64,000 bases of DNA, from contig JAJHZJ010000121.1 in the NCBI GenBank assembly GCA_023548195.1, positions 4,491,180-4,555,179 of the forward strand. The letters are read 5' to 3'. Under the pieces are notes generated by a model. It did not search any database. It had not been told where the DNA came from and saw nothing but the letters and a program-made list of their open reading frames with translations. Positions within the stretch are counted from its first letter, which is position 1, and each line of letters opens with the position of its first letter. The translations under genes and the position numbers were made by a program. The stretch comes from Bettongia penicillata ogilbyi. Lineage: Eukaryota > Chordata > Mammalia > Diprotodontia > Potoroidae. Shown piece after piece: positions 9,900 to 19,697 of this stretch.

Positions 9900-10460
9900 T
9901 ATTGCTGGCACTATGCCTTCTTTGTCTGATGCCCTATAAAGTAGGTGGTTGCTGGTCAGTGAATGAGGAACTTTGGGGGGACCTTAGGGTTGAATGTGCA
10001 AATGCTGTATGTGCTTCAACTGGCCCCCACTGAGGCTTGAGGGGAATCTCAGGATTGAGTACACAAGATGGAATGCTGTGTGTGTCTTGATCAGTCCCCA
10101 TCAAGACTTGGGGGGAATGTATGTTTGCCTCAACTGACCCCGAATGAGACTTGAGGGGATTTAGGGGATGCACAAGTTGTGCCTGCTTCGATTGACCCTA
10201 TCGAGAAGTAGGGGTATTTGTTCCCCCTTCTCCCCTGCCCTGTGAGAAGGGTGATTAGGGAATGCTGTAGGAGTTATGCTCCCATTATCGGTAATACTCT
10301 TCTGGAAAACTAGACTAGAATAAAATATGATTGTTAGCCCTTTCTTAGTGTCTTTGCCATCTGACCACATCAAGAATGAACCTGCGCTACCAGCCCTCCT
10401 GCGTGCTGTGTCTGTCTGTTTTACACTGTGAAATCGCAGGTCTCAGTTTCTGTCCCTAGT
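9900..10460 (+). mobile_element. LTR-like block with degenerate tandem units
   Basis: About four diverged units of roughly 60-85 bases lie between 9980 and 10215. Each has TCAACTGRCCCC or CGATTGACCC followed by GAGACTTGAGGGG-type words. Downstream are CCTTCTCCCCTGCCCTG, a polyadenylation-type AATAAAATATGATTG at about 10319, and a TGTGTCTGTCTG segment. Tandem U3 units, then AATAAA, then a GT-rich end is the layout of a retroviral LTR, so I read it as a solo ERV LTR. The exact ends are not clear. It could instead be an isolated minisatellite. Confidence 0.42.
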
Positions 10461-10467
10461 ATTGTAG

Positions 10468-10800
10468 TTGCTGCTGTGTTCATCCTTCATTGCCAAAGAA
10501 GACCATGCCATCGGAGAAATAATAACATGACTTGCACTTGACTTTGTTTTGAGTGAGGGAGGGGTGTGCAGGTCACCAGCCTCACTTTCTTCTCCTGAGC
10601 CATATGGATCCAGTGACCAGATATTCGTCAGGATGACTGGCGATGGCCCAGGATGCAATGGGAGACCTTGGCCTTTAGGTCAAGGCCCATTCAGGTACTC
10701 ACTTAGAGTGAGGTGACACCCATTTATTGAATGGGTCTGTTTAAGAAGTAGTCAGGGGATGGTCCCTTTAATGAGGCAAAGAAAGCTAACTAAATCAAGT
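10468..10800 (-). mobile_element. SINE-tail-related element, antisense
   Basis: The first 190 bases match 39724-39897 closely: GCCAAAGAAGACCATGCCATC, TTGCACTTGACTTTGTTTTGAGT, GTGCAGGTCACCAGCCTCACTT and CAGTGACCAGATATTC. At 39.9 kb the shared segment passes into a tRNA-type SINE head. Here it continues into CAATGGGAGACCTTGGCC and beyond. This is therefore either a longer source element or a different family sharing the same 3' tail, read antisense. Confidence 0.65.
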
Positions 10801-10904
10801 TGGGAGGGAAACAGCAACAGTTACTATTGATAATCACTCTTGGGCAGGGGCCTAGAGTTGTACAATCTATGGTCTTCAGAGTACAGTAGGTTTAAAGTTT
10901 TGGG

Positions 10905-11000
10905 AAAGGAAGGGAAGGGAAGGGAAGGGAAGAGAAGGAAAGGGGAGGAAAGGGAAAAGAAAGGAAGGGAAGGGAAAAGAAAGGAAGGGAAGGAAAGGAA
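10905..11000. repeat. Purine-rich (GGGAA)n tract
   Basis: Repeated GGGAAGGGAA/GGAAAGGAA units form a nearly pure G/A strand of about 95 bases, with one strand entirely purine. It is able to form triplex structures. Confidence 0.9.
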
Positions 11001-11870
11001 ATTTTCTCTAGTATAAGAGAATGTTAAATATATGCCCTTCCAACAAGAAACTCTTAGTACTCAGTTATTAGTATAGTGCATTACAAGGGATTTTGTTGAC
11101 ATAACTCTATAGTTAAAGAGAAGAGGTTTCAATGCATTTGCTCAAAAAAAAAGCAAAAGAAACCAAACATATTGGGATGGATCCCTTCATCTTTTACCTG
11201 GCAGTTAATCCTGGAATTATTATCTTCCTCTTTTTTTCTGATCTTATATTCTATCAGAAACAAGGATCCAAGGTTTGGCAAACCAAGAAGGTATATTATA
11301 GCAAGAAAGTAGAAGAAATTTAAGAGGTGATATGAGGTGAAAGAAAGAACTGTTAAAAGAACTAAATGGTCAAATTGGGTATAATGACATCAGAATCCAA
11401 CTCAGAGAGGGAAACACTAAAGAAGATGTGAATGGGGAGGGGAATAGAGTTAGATTTTTCTTAGAATTATATGTGCCTTTTGAGATTTTAAGGCAAATGG
11501 AATATTTGAAAAAGGGCTAGAAATTAAAGGTTTGAAAAGGTTGGAAAGTAATAATGGCTGTATGAGAAAATATAAAAGGAGTTGAGACTATTTATTCCAG
11601 GGCAGAGATGGTTAATTTAATATATGAAAGTTGAGGACCAGTTGTGCTTGTATCCCAAGAACCAAATGAGAGGAAATGGGTTTAAACAAGAACAAACAGG
11701 AAGTAGATTGAAGGGGAGAGAGTAAAACACCTGCACACCTATACATATAGACACACCCCTAACTTCTTGATTGTACGAATTACTAAGTGCTGATGTAGAC
11801 CACTAAGAGAAATTAGAAATTCTCTGAAGGTCCTTGAAATCAGGATAGAAGTATTTGTGGTTTAACTAAT
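11001..11870. other. Unannotated stretch
   Basis: AG-rich sequence with short frames only. Some parts (11290-11480) have the texture of an old L1 3' UTR, but I cannot support a specific call. Confidence 0.3.
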
Positions 11871-11874
11871 CAAT

Positions 11875-12760
11875 CAAGAAGCATTTATTAAATGCCTACT
11901 ATGTGCCAGGCTTTGTGCTAGGTGCTAGGGATACAAAGTAAAAAAATGGAACAGTCTCTGTCCTAAGGAGATGACATTCTATCTTGGGATACAACAAATA
12001 GACACACACATATACACATATGTGTTTTGCATATATACATATGAATATATGTGTATATATACACACTCTATATATATGCATATATATATGTATGCAAAAG
12101 AAACAGGTAATTTTGGAAACTCTTTGGAAAGGAAACTCTAACAGATCTGGGAGTTATAGGTGGTAGCACTTGAGTTGAATTTTAAGAGGGAGATGAAGAA
12201 AGAATATATTCAGTGGAAGGGGACAGCAAGTGCAAAGAAATAAGATAGGAGATGGAATGTTGTCTATGTGAGGAACATAACAGCCTGTTTAACTGGTTGA
12301 TAGAATGATTGACTAGGACTGTAATGTAGGATAAAGCTGGAAAAGCTGAATCTAGGTTTTGAAGGGCTTTAAGTGAAAATTCAAGGAATTTATATTTAAT
12401 TTGAGGAAGTCACTGGAGTTTATTAAGTGGTGGGACAACATGGTCATACATGCTCATCAGGAATATCACTTTGGCAGCAGTGTGGAGGACAGATGGGAGA
12501 GGGGGAATCAATGAGAAACCTGTAGTGATAGTTCAGATGAGATGTCAAGAGGGTCTGAAGTAAGATAGTGACTATGTGAGTGGAGAGAGTAGGTTGGAAG
12601 CTAGAAACATGGCAGCAGAATTGACAAGATTGATTGATTATGTCGAGGAGAGGGAGGGTAGGGAGTCAAGGATGTCAATGAAGTTGTTAACTTAGGTTAT
12701 TGGAATGATGATGATGACTTCAGCAGGAATGGGGGAGTTCAGGAATACTGTGGGACTGAG
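11875..12760 (-). mobile_element. L2 LINE, antisense, 3' end and ORF2 C-terminal part
   Basis: It begins with the reverse complement of the L2 3' end (AAGCATTTATTAAATGCCTACTATGTGCCAGG), is interrupted by a TA/CA microsatellite at 12000-12095, then continues with TTTTGAAGGGCTTTAAGTG, GTGGTGGGACAACATGGTCA and AATATCACTTTGGCAGCAGTGTGG. Those words are the antisense of the L2 ORF2 C-terminal coding region. The reading frame is destroyed. Confidence 0.75.
12000..12095. repeat. CA/TA microsatellite
   Basis: Alternating ACACACATATACACATATG and TATATATGCATATATATATG inside the antisense L2. Confidence 0.85.
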
Positions 12761-12904
12761 TGTACTTAGGTATACCTGCAAGCAAGCCAAGTATAGAAGT
12801 CATGAACCACCTAAGCTCATGTGCTGGTTGGGATAAATTTGACACTTTTTCCATGATACTTTTAAACTTGCCATTATTTCCTATTCAGTGAGCCTTAGCA
12901 CTTG

Positions 12905-13150
12905 CTGGAAGCAGGTAGGTGCTGCAGTGGATAGAGAACTGGGTTTGGAGTTAGGAAGACCTGAGTTCAAACTTAGCCTCTAGTTGTGAGAGTTTGAGTA
13001 AGTCAATTCACTTCTGCCTGTTTCAGTTTCCTCATATCTAAAATGGGGATAGTAATAGCATGTACCTCACAAGGCTGTTGTGAAGACAGTTGTAAAGTGC
13101 TTATCAAGGCATGACACGCAGTAAGTGCTTAATAAATGCTTAATTCCTTC
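12905..13150 (+). mobile_element. tRNA-derived SINE (MAR1 type)
   Basis: GCAGGTAGGTGCTGCAGTGGATAGAGAACTGGGTTTGGAGTTAGGAAGACCTGAGTTCAAA is a clear head. The body has AAAATGGGGATAGTAATAGC, GGCTGTTGTGAAGACAG, and a terminal CACGCAGTAAGTGCTTAATAAATGC. Confidence 0.85.
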
Positions 13151-13427
13151 CTTTTATTTTTCTGAGAAAAGAAGGTAATTTTTCCCCCTAAGATCTTTAT
13201 TTGTCTCTGTGGGCTCTGATTTGCTATGAGAGAGTCTTGAGTGAGGAAAGGGAAGGGGAGAGGTCCTCAAATGGGCATAGTTTCCTAGTGTAGGATGATT
13301 GATTGTGCATTCCAATAGAATTACGTAGTTAATTCCATCCATATGATGCTCTGCAATTACTACCTACTTAAACAATGATGGGAGTATTAACAATAATGAT
13401 AGCAATATTAATAATCACTCACATTCA

Positions 13428-13792
13428 TGTGGGGCATGGTTTTAAACCATTTATTGCCATGGACCCCTTTTTGATCTGGTATTGTAGCTGGGTGGTGCAA
13501 TGGATACCTGGGCAAGTCACCCATTTGGCCCAGGTTCCTCATCTGTAAAAATGAACTGGAGAAGAAAATGGCAAATCATTTCAGTATCTTTGCTAAGAAA
13601 ACTCTAAATGGAATCATGAAGAATTTGACATAACTGAAATGACTGAACAATTTCCCTTCTGAGTATAATGTTTTTAAGTGCATTAAGTAAAATACTTAGA
13701 ATGACAAAGGCAACCAATTAAATTGAAATATATTTATTAAAATTTTTTTAAAAAAAGTTCATGGACCCTAGGTGAAGAACCCTGATAGCCCT
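13428..13792. mobile_element. hAT-type MITE split by a SINE
   Basis: Left part GGTTTTAAACCATTTATTGCCATGGACCCC and right part AAAAAAAGTTCATGGACCCTAGGTGAAGAACCCTGATAG frame a palindrome-like element of the same type as 29488-29718 (ATGGACYCTTT near one end, TTMACGAACCCTG or GAAGAACCCTG at the other). A SINE at 13485-13665 sits between the halves. Confidence 0.55.
13485..13665 (+). mobile_element. Internally deleted RTE-tailed SINE
   Basis: TAGCTGGGTGGTGCAATGGATACC jumps straight to TGGGCAAGTCACCC, so much of the head is missing. It then continues through GAACTGGAGAAGAAAATGGCAAATCATT and CTTTGCTAAGAAAACTCTAAATGG to an RTE-like end (GACATAACTGAAATGACTGAACAA). Confidence 0.75.
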
Positions 13793-13879
13793 TTAATGCT
13801 TGCAAAGCACTTTGGTTAGATTATCTCATTTGAGAAGGGTACCTGTGAACCTCCCTAAGAATATTAATGTAAAGATAAT

Positions 13880-14410
13880 GGTGGATGGGGGGAAGAATTA
13901 AAGATCTTCCCCACCCATTAATAGGCCTCAGATACTTTTTGTTAATTTCTAATGAGGCACTGGATCATTGAGGGTCCTGCCATCCAACTCTGAGAAAGTG
14001 TATATATACTCTGAGGTGAGGTTTTACTTTGGGGCTTATTTTATGGAAGAAGGTTCTTGTACCAGATGAGACTCTGGGTAGCCACTAAGGAGCTCCCTAG
14101 CTTTGAAAACCCAGATGTTGGTGCTTCTCTCTCTGGTAACAGTGTATGTATGTAATGGTCAGACAGTTGGGAGCCCTGTCTGTTGGTCTTTCTGTTTGTA
14201 ATTTCTGCTTGTAATTTCTGTTTGTATTTTCTCTGAAGTTCAGGGTGCTGACTTTTCCCCTTGAAATAAATGAATGATATATGTGCTTGATTAAAGTAGA
14301 TTGTTGACCCCACAAAAGTTGCTTTCCTTTTAGAAAAGCAGATCTAAGAGCCTGTGCAGCAGGTCCTCTTGTGTATGCCAGGGTCCTTCCTGTTACAGCC
14401 CTCAGAAAGA
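13880..14410 (+). mobile_element. Solo LTR (ERV), sense
   Basis: This matches the antisense block at 18.24-18.81 kb over more than 500 bases. Shared words are CTAATGAGGCACTGG, a TATATATACTCTGAGG TATA region (about 14001), CAGATGAGACTCTGGG, TTTGAAAACNCAGATGTTGG, TTCTCTGANGTTCAGGGTGCTGACTTTT and ACTGCTTGATTAAA-like ends. AATAAA lies at 14265-14270. TATA, then AATAAA about 260 bases downstream, is the layout of an LTR. No internal viral genes adjoin it. Confidence 0.68.
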
Positions 14411-14569
14411 ATGTATCCATAGTATTTATTGATAAGGTCAGACCTTATCAAGCACAAAAAACCATAGAACAATAGCATCTAAGAGTATGAAGTGTTATTA
14501 TCCAAAATAATTTCCCACTTCATGTGGGACTCTCCTTTGAAATATTCCTATTAAATGGTCATCAGTGGA

Positions 14570-14745
14570 ACTGATTTAGGACTGGAAGGGACCTTAGTGC
14601 CTAACCCCATCATTTTACAAATGGGAAAACTAAGACTCATTGAAATGGGTTACTGAAGTGACTTGCACTTAGTCACATAGACTAAGCAGAGCAGAGTTAA
14701 GATAAAATCCCAGGGCTTTTGACTCCACGGGCAATGCTATTTCCG
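14570..14745 (+). mobile_element. CR1/L3- or MIR-like fragment
   Basis: AGGACTGGAAGGGACCTTAGTGCC, CATTTTACAAATGGGAAAACTAAGACTC and TTGCACTTAGTCACATAG show the same old motif order as 8695-8800. Confidence 0.55.
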
Positions 14746-14762
14746 ATTTGCTATTCATCTTT

Positions 14763-15013
14763 GGGCAGCTAGGTGGTACAGTGGATAGAATGCCAAGCCT
14801 GGAGTCAGCAAGACTTGTCTTTCTGAATTCAAATCTGGCCTCAGATATTTACTCTCCATGTAACCCTGAGCAAGTCACATAAGCCTTTTTGTCTCATTTT
14901 TCTCATCTGTAAAAATGAGCTGGAGATGAAAATGGCAAACCACTCCAGAATCTTTGCCAAGAAAACCTCAAATGGGGTCATGAAGAATCAGATACAACTG
15001 AAAAAGGATTGAT
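14763..15013 (+). mobile_element. Full-length tRNA/RTE SINE
   Basis: GGGCAGCTAGGTGGTACAGTGGATAG opens a complete head. CAAATCTGGCCTCAGATATTTAC and CATGTAACCCTGAGCAAGTCACAT follow. The tail has GAGCTGGAGATGAAAATGGCAAACCACTCC, CTTTGCCAAGAAAACCTCAAATGGGGTCATGAAG and a RTE-like GATACAACTGAAA end. Confidence 0.9.
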
Positions 15014-15049
15014 GTTGTCTTTGATCACTTTTAATGATGAGGAACTCTT

Positions 15050-15430
15050 CATTTTTTGGTTGGATAGCTAAAAGTAGTCCACTTTGTGGTTATTAGAAAC
15101 CTCTTATTTATTTTGAATTTAAATCTATCTCCTCTCTGCACTGACTCAACAGTTCTAGTTTTGCCTTTTGGAGCAGCATTGCCTTTCCCTTCTTTTACAT
15201 AGCTATTCCACAAATATTTGAGGATAAACATCACTGTTAAGTCTTCTCTTTTCCTGGTAACTATTCTCAGTTCCTTTAGCTTTCCTTCCCATAATATGGA
15301 TTTGAGACCCTTTAACCATGTTGCCTTTGAGACACTTCAGGTTTTTGATGTTCCTATTACTTAATGCATGACACCAAGAAATTGTGTGACCTTGGAGGGA
15401 TATATTTGGGGGAGCCCTCATTTTTTATTT
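15050..15430 (-). mobile_element. CR1-type LINE fragment, antisense
   Basis: GTCTTCTCTTTTCC, TCTCAGTTCCTTTAGCTTTCC, GAGACCCTTTAACCATGTTGCC and ACACTTCAGGTTTTTGATGTTCC align with 15890-16040 in the same order. They are the antisense of the CR1 segment 'cattgacaagctggagcg...gaaggaactggggatg...agaagac'. Confidence 0.55.
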
Positions 15431-15439
15431 TGTTGATAT

Positions 15440-15708
15440 AATGCTGTTGTTTTTCTATCACCTTTTCTAGACATGTCTGACTCTTTGTGACCTCATTTTG
15501 GAATTTTCTTGGCAAAGATACTAGAATGGTTTGCCATTTCCTTCTCTAGTTAATTTTACAGATGAGAAACAGAGGTAAACAGGGTGAAGTGACATTTCTA
15601 AGGTCGCACAGTTAATAAGTATCTGAAGCCATCTTTGAACTCAAGAAAATGAGTTCCTGACTCTAGGAACAGTCCTCTCTCCACTGTGCCACCTAGCTGC
15701 CCTACATT
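15440..15708 (-). mobile_element. RTE-tailed SINE, antisense
   Basis: CTGTTGTTTTTCTATC...GACATGTCTGACTCTTTGTGACC is the RTE-like tail in reverse. GGAATTTTCTTGGCAAAGATACTAGAATGG and TGGTTTGCCATTTCCTTCTC follow, and CACTGTGCCACCTAGCTGCCC is the antisense head end. Confidence 0.9.
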
Positions 15709-15779
15709 GGTATAATGAGCTTCTGGCAAAGAAGCTCCCTTTCCCAGTGCACTTTGTTTTTTTTCTTTGCAACTGAGCA

Positions 15780-15890
15780 CTAATATGACTTGTCCAGAAT
15801 TATATGATAAGTGAGTCAGAGGCCAGACTTGAACACAGGTCTTCCTAACTCCAAGGCTGGATCTTGCTCCACTATGCTATACTTCCTCTC
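15780..15890 (+). mobile_element. MIR/CORE-SINE fragment
   Basis: GACTTGTCCAGAATTATATGATAAG, CAGAGGCCAGACTTGAACACAGGTC and CCACTATGCTATA retain the MIR core and 3' order. Confidence 0.5.
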
Positions 15891-17060
15891 AGACAAGATA
15901 CATTCCTTCTAGATCTTCTCTTCTCCATCCTGGGCATTCTCAGCTCCTTTAACTTTTCATCTCATAACATAGTTTTGAGATCCGTTATCATTTTGATTAT
16001 ATTACTTTTGACACACTTCAGTTTGTCAATGTCCCTCTTAATTTATATGTGACATTTAGATATAGTCTGACTCATGCAATGAAATGATCACCTCCTTTGA
16101 AATGACTAGTATATTTCTATAACATAACTTGTGATCAGAAAAATGCATGGGGCTTTCCCCATGAACAGTTTGTTGTTAAGCCAAGTCTTCCATTCTGTAT
16201 TGATGTCTGTTTTAAAACCTAAATCCTTTCTATATATTCATCCCTACTAAGTTTCATTTGAGTAGATTTAGTCTATTCCAGTTCATCACATCGTTTTGAA
16301 TCCCAATTTGTAATTTAATATATTAGTCATTCTCCCCATATTTGAAACTGTGATAATCCATAAAGCCTCTCTGACTTTTCTGGCCTCTCTGAGATTCACA
16401 AGACCTAGTTGCACTAGACTATTTCTATTTTAGGCAAGCCTCTTTCTCCTTCTCTTTTTTGAGTAGAGTATATTTGTAAGCAAGAGGTCCTTATCAGCTA
16501 ATTCCTAGCTTTTTCCTAATGACATTAGATTCATGGAACCAGACACACATGAATATATATATATACATACATATGTATATGTATATATGTATAATATATA
16601 TTAATATGAAACCCATGACCCTTCCCTTCATCATTGGGCTGCCTTGGTGTGGAGGAGATGAAGAATCCAGAGGACCCATCCAACATCTAGGTAGATTGAT
16701 AAGAGCTTTACAGAATATTGGTATGCCAAATTTAAGAGAGACCACTAGGAGGAACATGGTTGATTCCATCATTTCAATCCCTCCCCATCTACTGCACCCT
16801 GATGTCATTGTAGCAAATATTCAGCTACTTCCTTGGCTGTCTATATTATGAATGTAATCACTGATAAAAATGTTTAACAGAGGAGGACTAGGGATAAGTC
16901 ACTGGGTCACTCTACTAGAAATCTCCCTCCTGAATGACCATTTCTTAAGGATGTTGTAGACAAAAATACATATTCAAGGCAGGGGTTAGACTGGATGACT
17001 TCTAATGACCAACTTTTAGAGTCCACACCTATGTTTTTGTCAGCAACCCTTGCCAAATAC
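15890..17060 (-). mobile_element. CR1-type LINE remnant, antisense
   Basis: CTTCTCTTCTCCATCCTGGGC, CAGCTCCTTTAACTTTTC, GACACACTTCAGTTTGTCAATGTCC and AGTCTGACTCATGCAATG are followed far downstream by TCACTGATAAAAATGTTTAACAGAGGAGG and GTCACTGGGTCACTCTACTAGAAATCTCC. This is the antisense order of a CR1-family LINE. The sense homologue is seen at 26850-27345. Heavily mutated, with a microsatellite insertion at 16555-16605 and unassigned DNA around 16610-16850. Confidence 0.55.
16555..16605. repeat. TA/TATG microsatellite
   Basis: ATATATATATACATACATATGTATATG and following TA steps. The long overlapping open frames on both strands at 16494-16851 include this tract. Confidence 0.85.
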
Positions 17061-18240
17061 ACTTGTTTATAATTTCTGGATTCTTCCCTTTTCTCCTTAT
17101 GGAAAACTGAGACATTTTGAAAATTAGGAAAATGTTCATGGAGTCCTCACTAGATTGAATGGAAAACTGAATTCCCAGATTAGAGACACTCTATGCAAAA
17201 TAGAGAGAAGTTACAAGCTTATAATAGTGCTTTACCTTCATTCTGTTTTCCCTAGGGTCTTCAGAAAGAGGTGAGTTCTCTTAATGAAAGACTCTTCTTC
17301 TAAGATAAAATATGCCAATACAATGAGATTGAAAAAAAAAAGAGTCCTAAAGGTGAATTTCACTTTTAATTTTAAAAGCCATGCTGTATTTATTTAATTC
17401 ACTTGTCTGCAAATGGATGGATAATAAGACCACTTAAGAGTCTGAGTACCTTTTATTTTGCATATTATTTTATGCACCCATAATGAATGCAAACAATCAT
17501 ACAAATGAACTCAATAATAATAATTGTACTACCGATTCGTATACTTTTAATTTAATTGAGTGGTTTTATCCTGTTTTCTGCGTTAGCTACTTGCTTCATA
17601 CGTCAAGCTGTTCTTACAAATCAAGGCATTTGGGATCTATGATCCTATGCCTTTTAGTAAACAGATACTGTGTCAGCTAGCCTTCCAGGGCCATAGGAAC
17701 TGTCTCATTCTCTGAGGAGGCTCTCATCATCTTTGATTTATGCAGAGTCTTGACAAAGCCCAATTCTGCACTACCATATTTAGCTTGGGACACCAAAGCA
17801 TAACAAAGCCCAGAATTGCAAATGGAAAGGAAATGACATTCGTTTCTAAAGTCTCTGGACCTTTAAAAGAAGTCAGTAGACTAAGCCTGAATACTCTGTC
17901 TGAGAAGTTTGAGCACTGATGGCTTATTGGCCTTATCCATTTTGCTCTCTGTCTACATTATGGGCATTTCAAAGTTCATGACTGAGATTGGGTAAAACGA
18001 AAATGATAATTTTTCACACTTATCATTGTGGATGCCACAATGCACAACTTTTCTGAAAAGACTGTTAACTGGAACCACTCAGGACCGATACAAACAAGAG
18101 TTATTAAGCTTTGATGTTGTGGGAAGGATGTATTCACTACTGTGCATCTTGTTTTATATCTGAAGTATATTGATCCAGTCATCTCTTCCATTAACATCAG
18201 TGCTACAATTGAGACTGGGCATTTCTAGACATAGCCTAAG
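17060..18240. other. Unique-looking block, possible conserved noncoding DNA
   Basis: No interspersed repeat is recognised over almost 1.2 kb. The 17450-18230 part holds many homeodomain/POU-like words (TTTTATGCACCCATAATGAATG, AATGCAAACAATC, TTTAATTTAATTG) and some CpGs. No frame exceeds 73 codons. It may be an enhancer-like conserved element, which only comparison with other species would show. Confidence 0.3.
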
Positions 18241-18242
18241 TC

Positions 18243-18815
18243 ATTTGTCTGACAGGATCTGTAGGACATTAAGGACTGTATCAGTAAGGACCTTGACATA
18301 CACAGAGGGGCTTGATATCACAAGTTCTTAGATCTGCATTTATAAAAGGAAAGGCAACTTTTGATCATTTTAATCAAGCAGATGTGTCATTCACTTAGTT
18401 CAGGGGAAAAAGTCAGCACCCTGAACATCAGAGAAAATGCAGAGAAATCAAAGGTCAACAGACATATTTCCAAATGTCTGACATAAGCAATACATACATC
18501 ATAGATCAACAGACAGATCCAACTGCCTGTTACCAGAGAGGGAAGCCCCAACATCTGTGTTTTCAAAGCTGGGGGGATCCTTAGCAGCTTCCCAGAGTCT
18601 CATCTGTCCAAACAAAACACTTTCAGTCAGTAAGCCCTTAGGTAAAACCTCAACCTCAGAGTATTTATACATTTTTTTAGAGTCAGAGGGCATCACAGCC
18701 CTTGGGAACCAGTGCCTCATTAGAAACTTAATGAAAGGTGTGAACCTTCCTACAAATCTTCTCAGGCCCATTAATAGGTGGGGAAGATGTTCTTTAATCA
18801 CATTAAAATAATTAA
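18243..18815 (-). mobile_element. Solo LTR (ERV), antisense
   Basis: The reverse complement matches 13.88-14.41 kb throughout. The minus-strand TATA region reads TATAAATACTCTGAGG (plus 18662-18669 region). The position of AATAAA in the other copy reads AACTAAG here, so the polyadenylation signal has decayed. Multiple small indels separate the copies. The 14.4-18.2 kb interval holds no retroviral internal sequence, so the two are probably independent solo LTRs. Confidence 0.68.
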
Positions 18816-19514
18816 CAATACAAATACATATATGGTTTCTAGTTGAAGAAACTCTTGTTTCTGTACTCAACTCCTAGTAAAGATTTCTATACCCCATTAC
18901 CTGTATTTCCTATTTCCCAGTTGAATGCAAAAACAATTCTCAGCATTTGTTCCTAAAATTTTGAGTTCCAACTTCTCTCCCTTCCTACCTCCTCACTCAT
19001 CTCCACTGAGAAGGCAAGCAATTCAATATAGGCTATATATGTGTAGTTTTGCAAAAGACTTCCATAATGGTCATGTTGTGTGAGACTAACTGTATTTGCC
19101 TCCATCCTATCTTGTCCCCCATTTATTCTATTCTCTCTTTTGACCTGGTCCCTCCCTAAAAGTGTTTACTTTTAATTACTCCCTCCTCCCATTTGCTCTC
19201 CCTTTTATCATCCCCCTCACCCCACTTATCCCCTTCTCCTCTACTTTCCTGTAGTGTAAGATAGATTTTCATACCAAATTGAGTGAGCATGTTATTCCCT
19301 CCTTAAGCCAAATGTGATGAGAGTAAGCTTCATTTTTTCCCTCTCACTTCCTCCCTTTTCTCCTCCATTGAAAAAGTTTTTTCTTGCCTCTTTTATGAGA
19401 GATAATTTGCCCCATTCCACTTCTTCCTTTCTCCTCTCAATATATTCCTCTCTCACCCTTTATTTTTTTAGATATCATCTCTTCCTATTCAACTCACTTT
19501 GTGCTCTCTTTCTC

Positions 19515-19565
19515 TATATATATATGTTTATATATCTACACATGTGTGTGTGTGTGTGTGTATGT
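19515..19565. repeat. TA/TG microsatellite in HAL1 3' UTR
   Basis: TATATATATATG followed by (TG)n. Its flanks (GTGCTCTCTTTC on one side, CTAACTACCCAAATACTGAG on the other) match the flanks of the (ATAG)15 tract in the HAL1 at 53041-53100 when reverse complemented. Confidence 0.85.
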
Positions 19566-19697
19566 GTATAATCCCTCTAACTACCCAAATACTGAGAAAA
19601 GTTTCAAGAGTTGTAAATATTATCTTTCCATGTAGGGATGAGTTCTACAGTTCAACTTTAGAAAGTCCCTTATGATTTTTATTTCCTGTTTACCTTT

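Noticed and set aside
14763..14900. tRNA gene suggested by SINE head
   Set aside because: The box A/B-like words belong to tRNA-derived SINEs with long non-tRNA bodies. No cloverleaf with an intact acceptor stem is visible here or in the other copies.
16494..16851. Overlapping frames of 104 and 110 codons on opposite strands
   Set aside because: Both cross a TA microsatellite and CR1-adjacent DNA. Being open on both strands at once argues for composition effects.
13880..18815. Complete endogenous retrovirus between two LTRs
   Set aside because: The LTRs are in opposite orientation, and the interval holds SINEs, CR1 and unique DNA with no gag/pol/env-like sequence.
18499..18870. 123-codon minus-strand frame
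   Set aside because: It lies within an antisense solo LTR and matches no protein motif. The homologous LTR at 14.1 kb carries a different frame in a different place.
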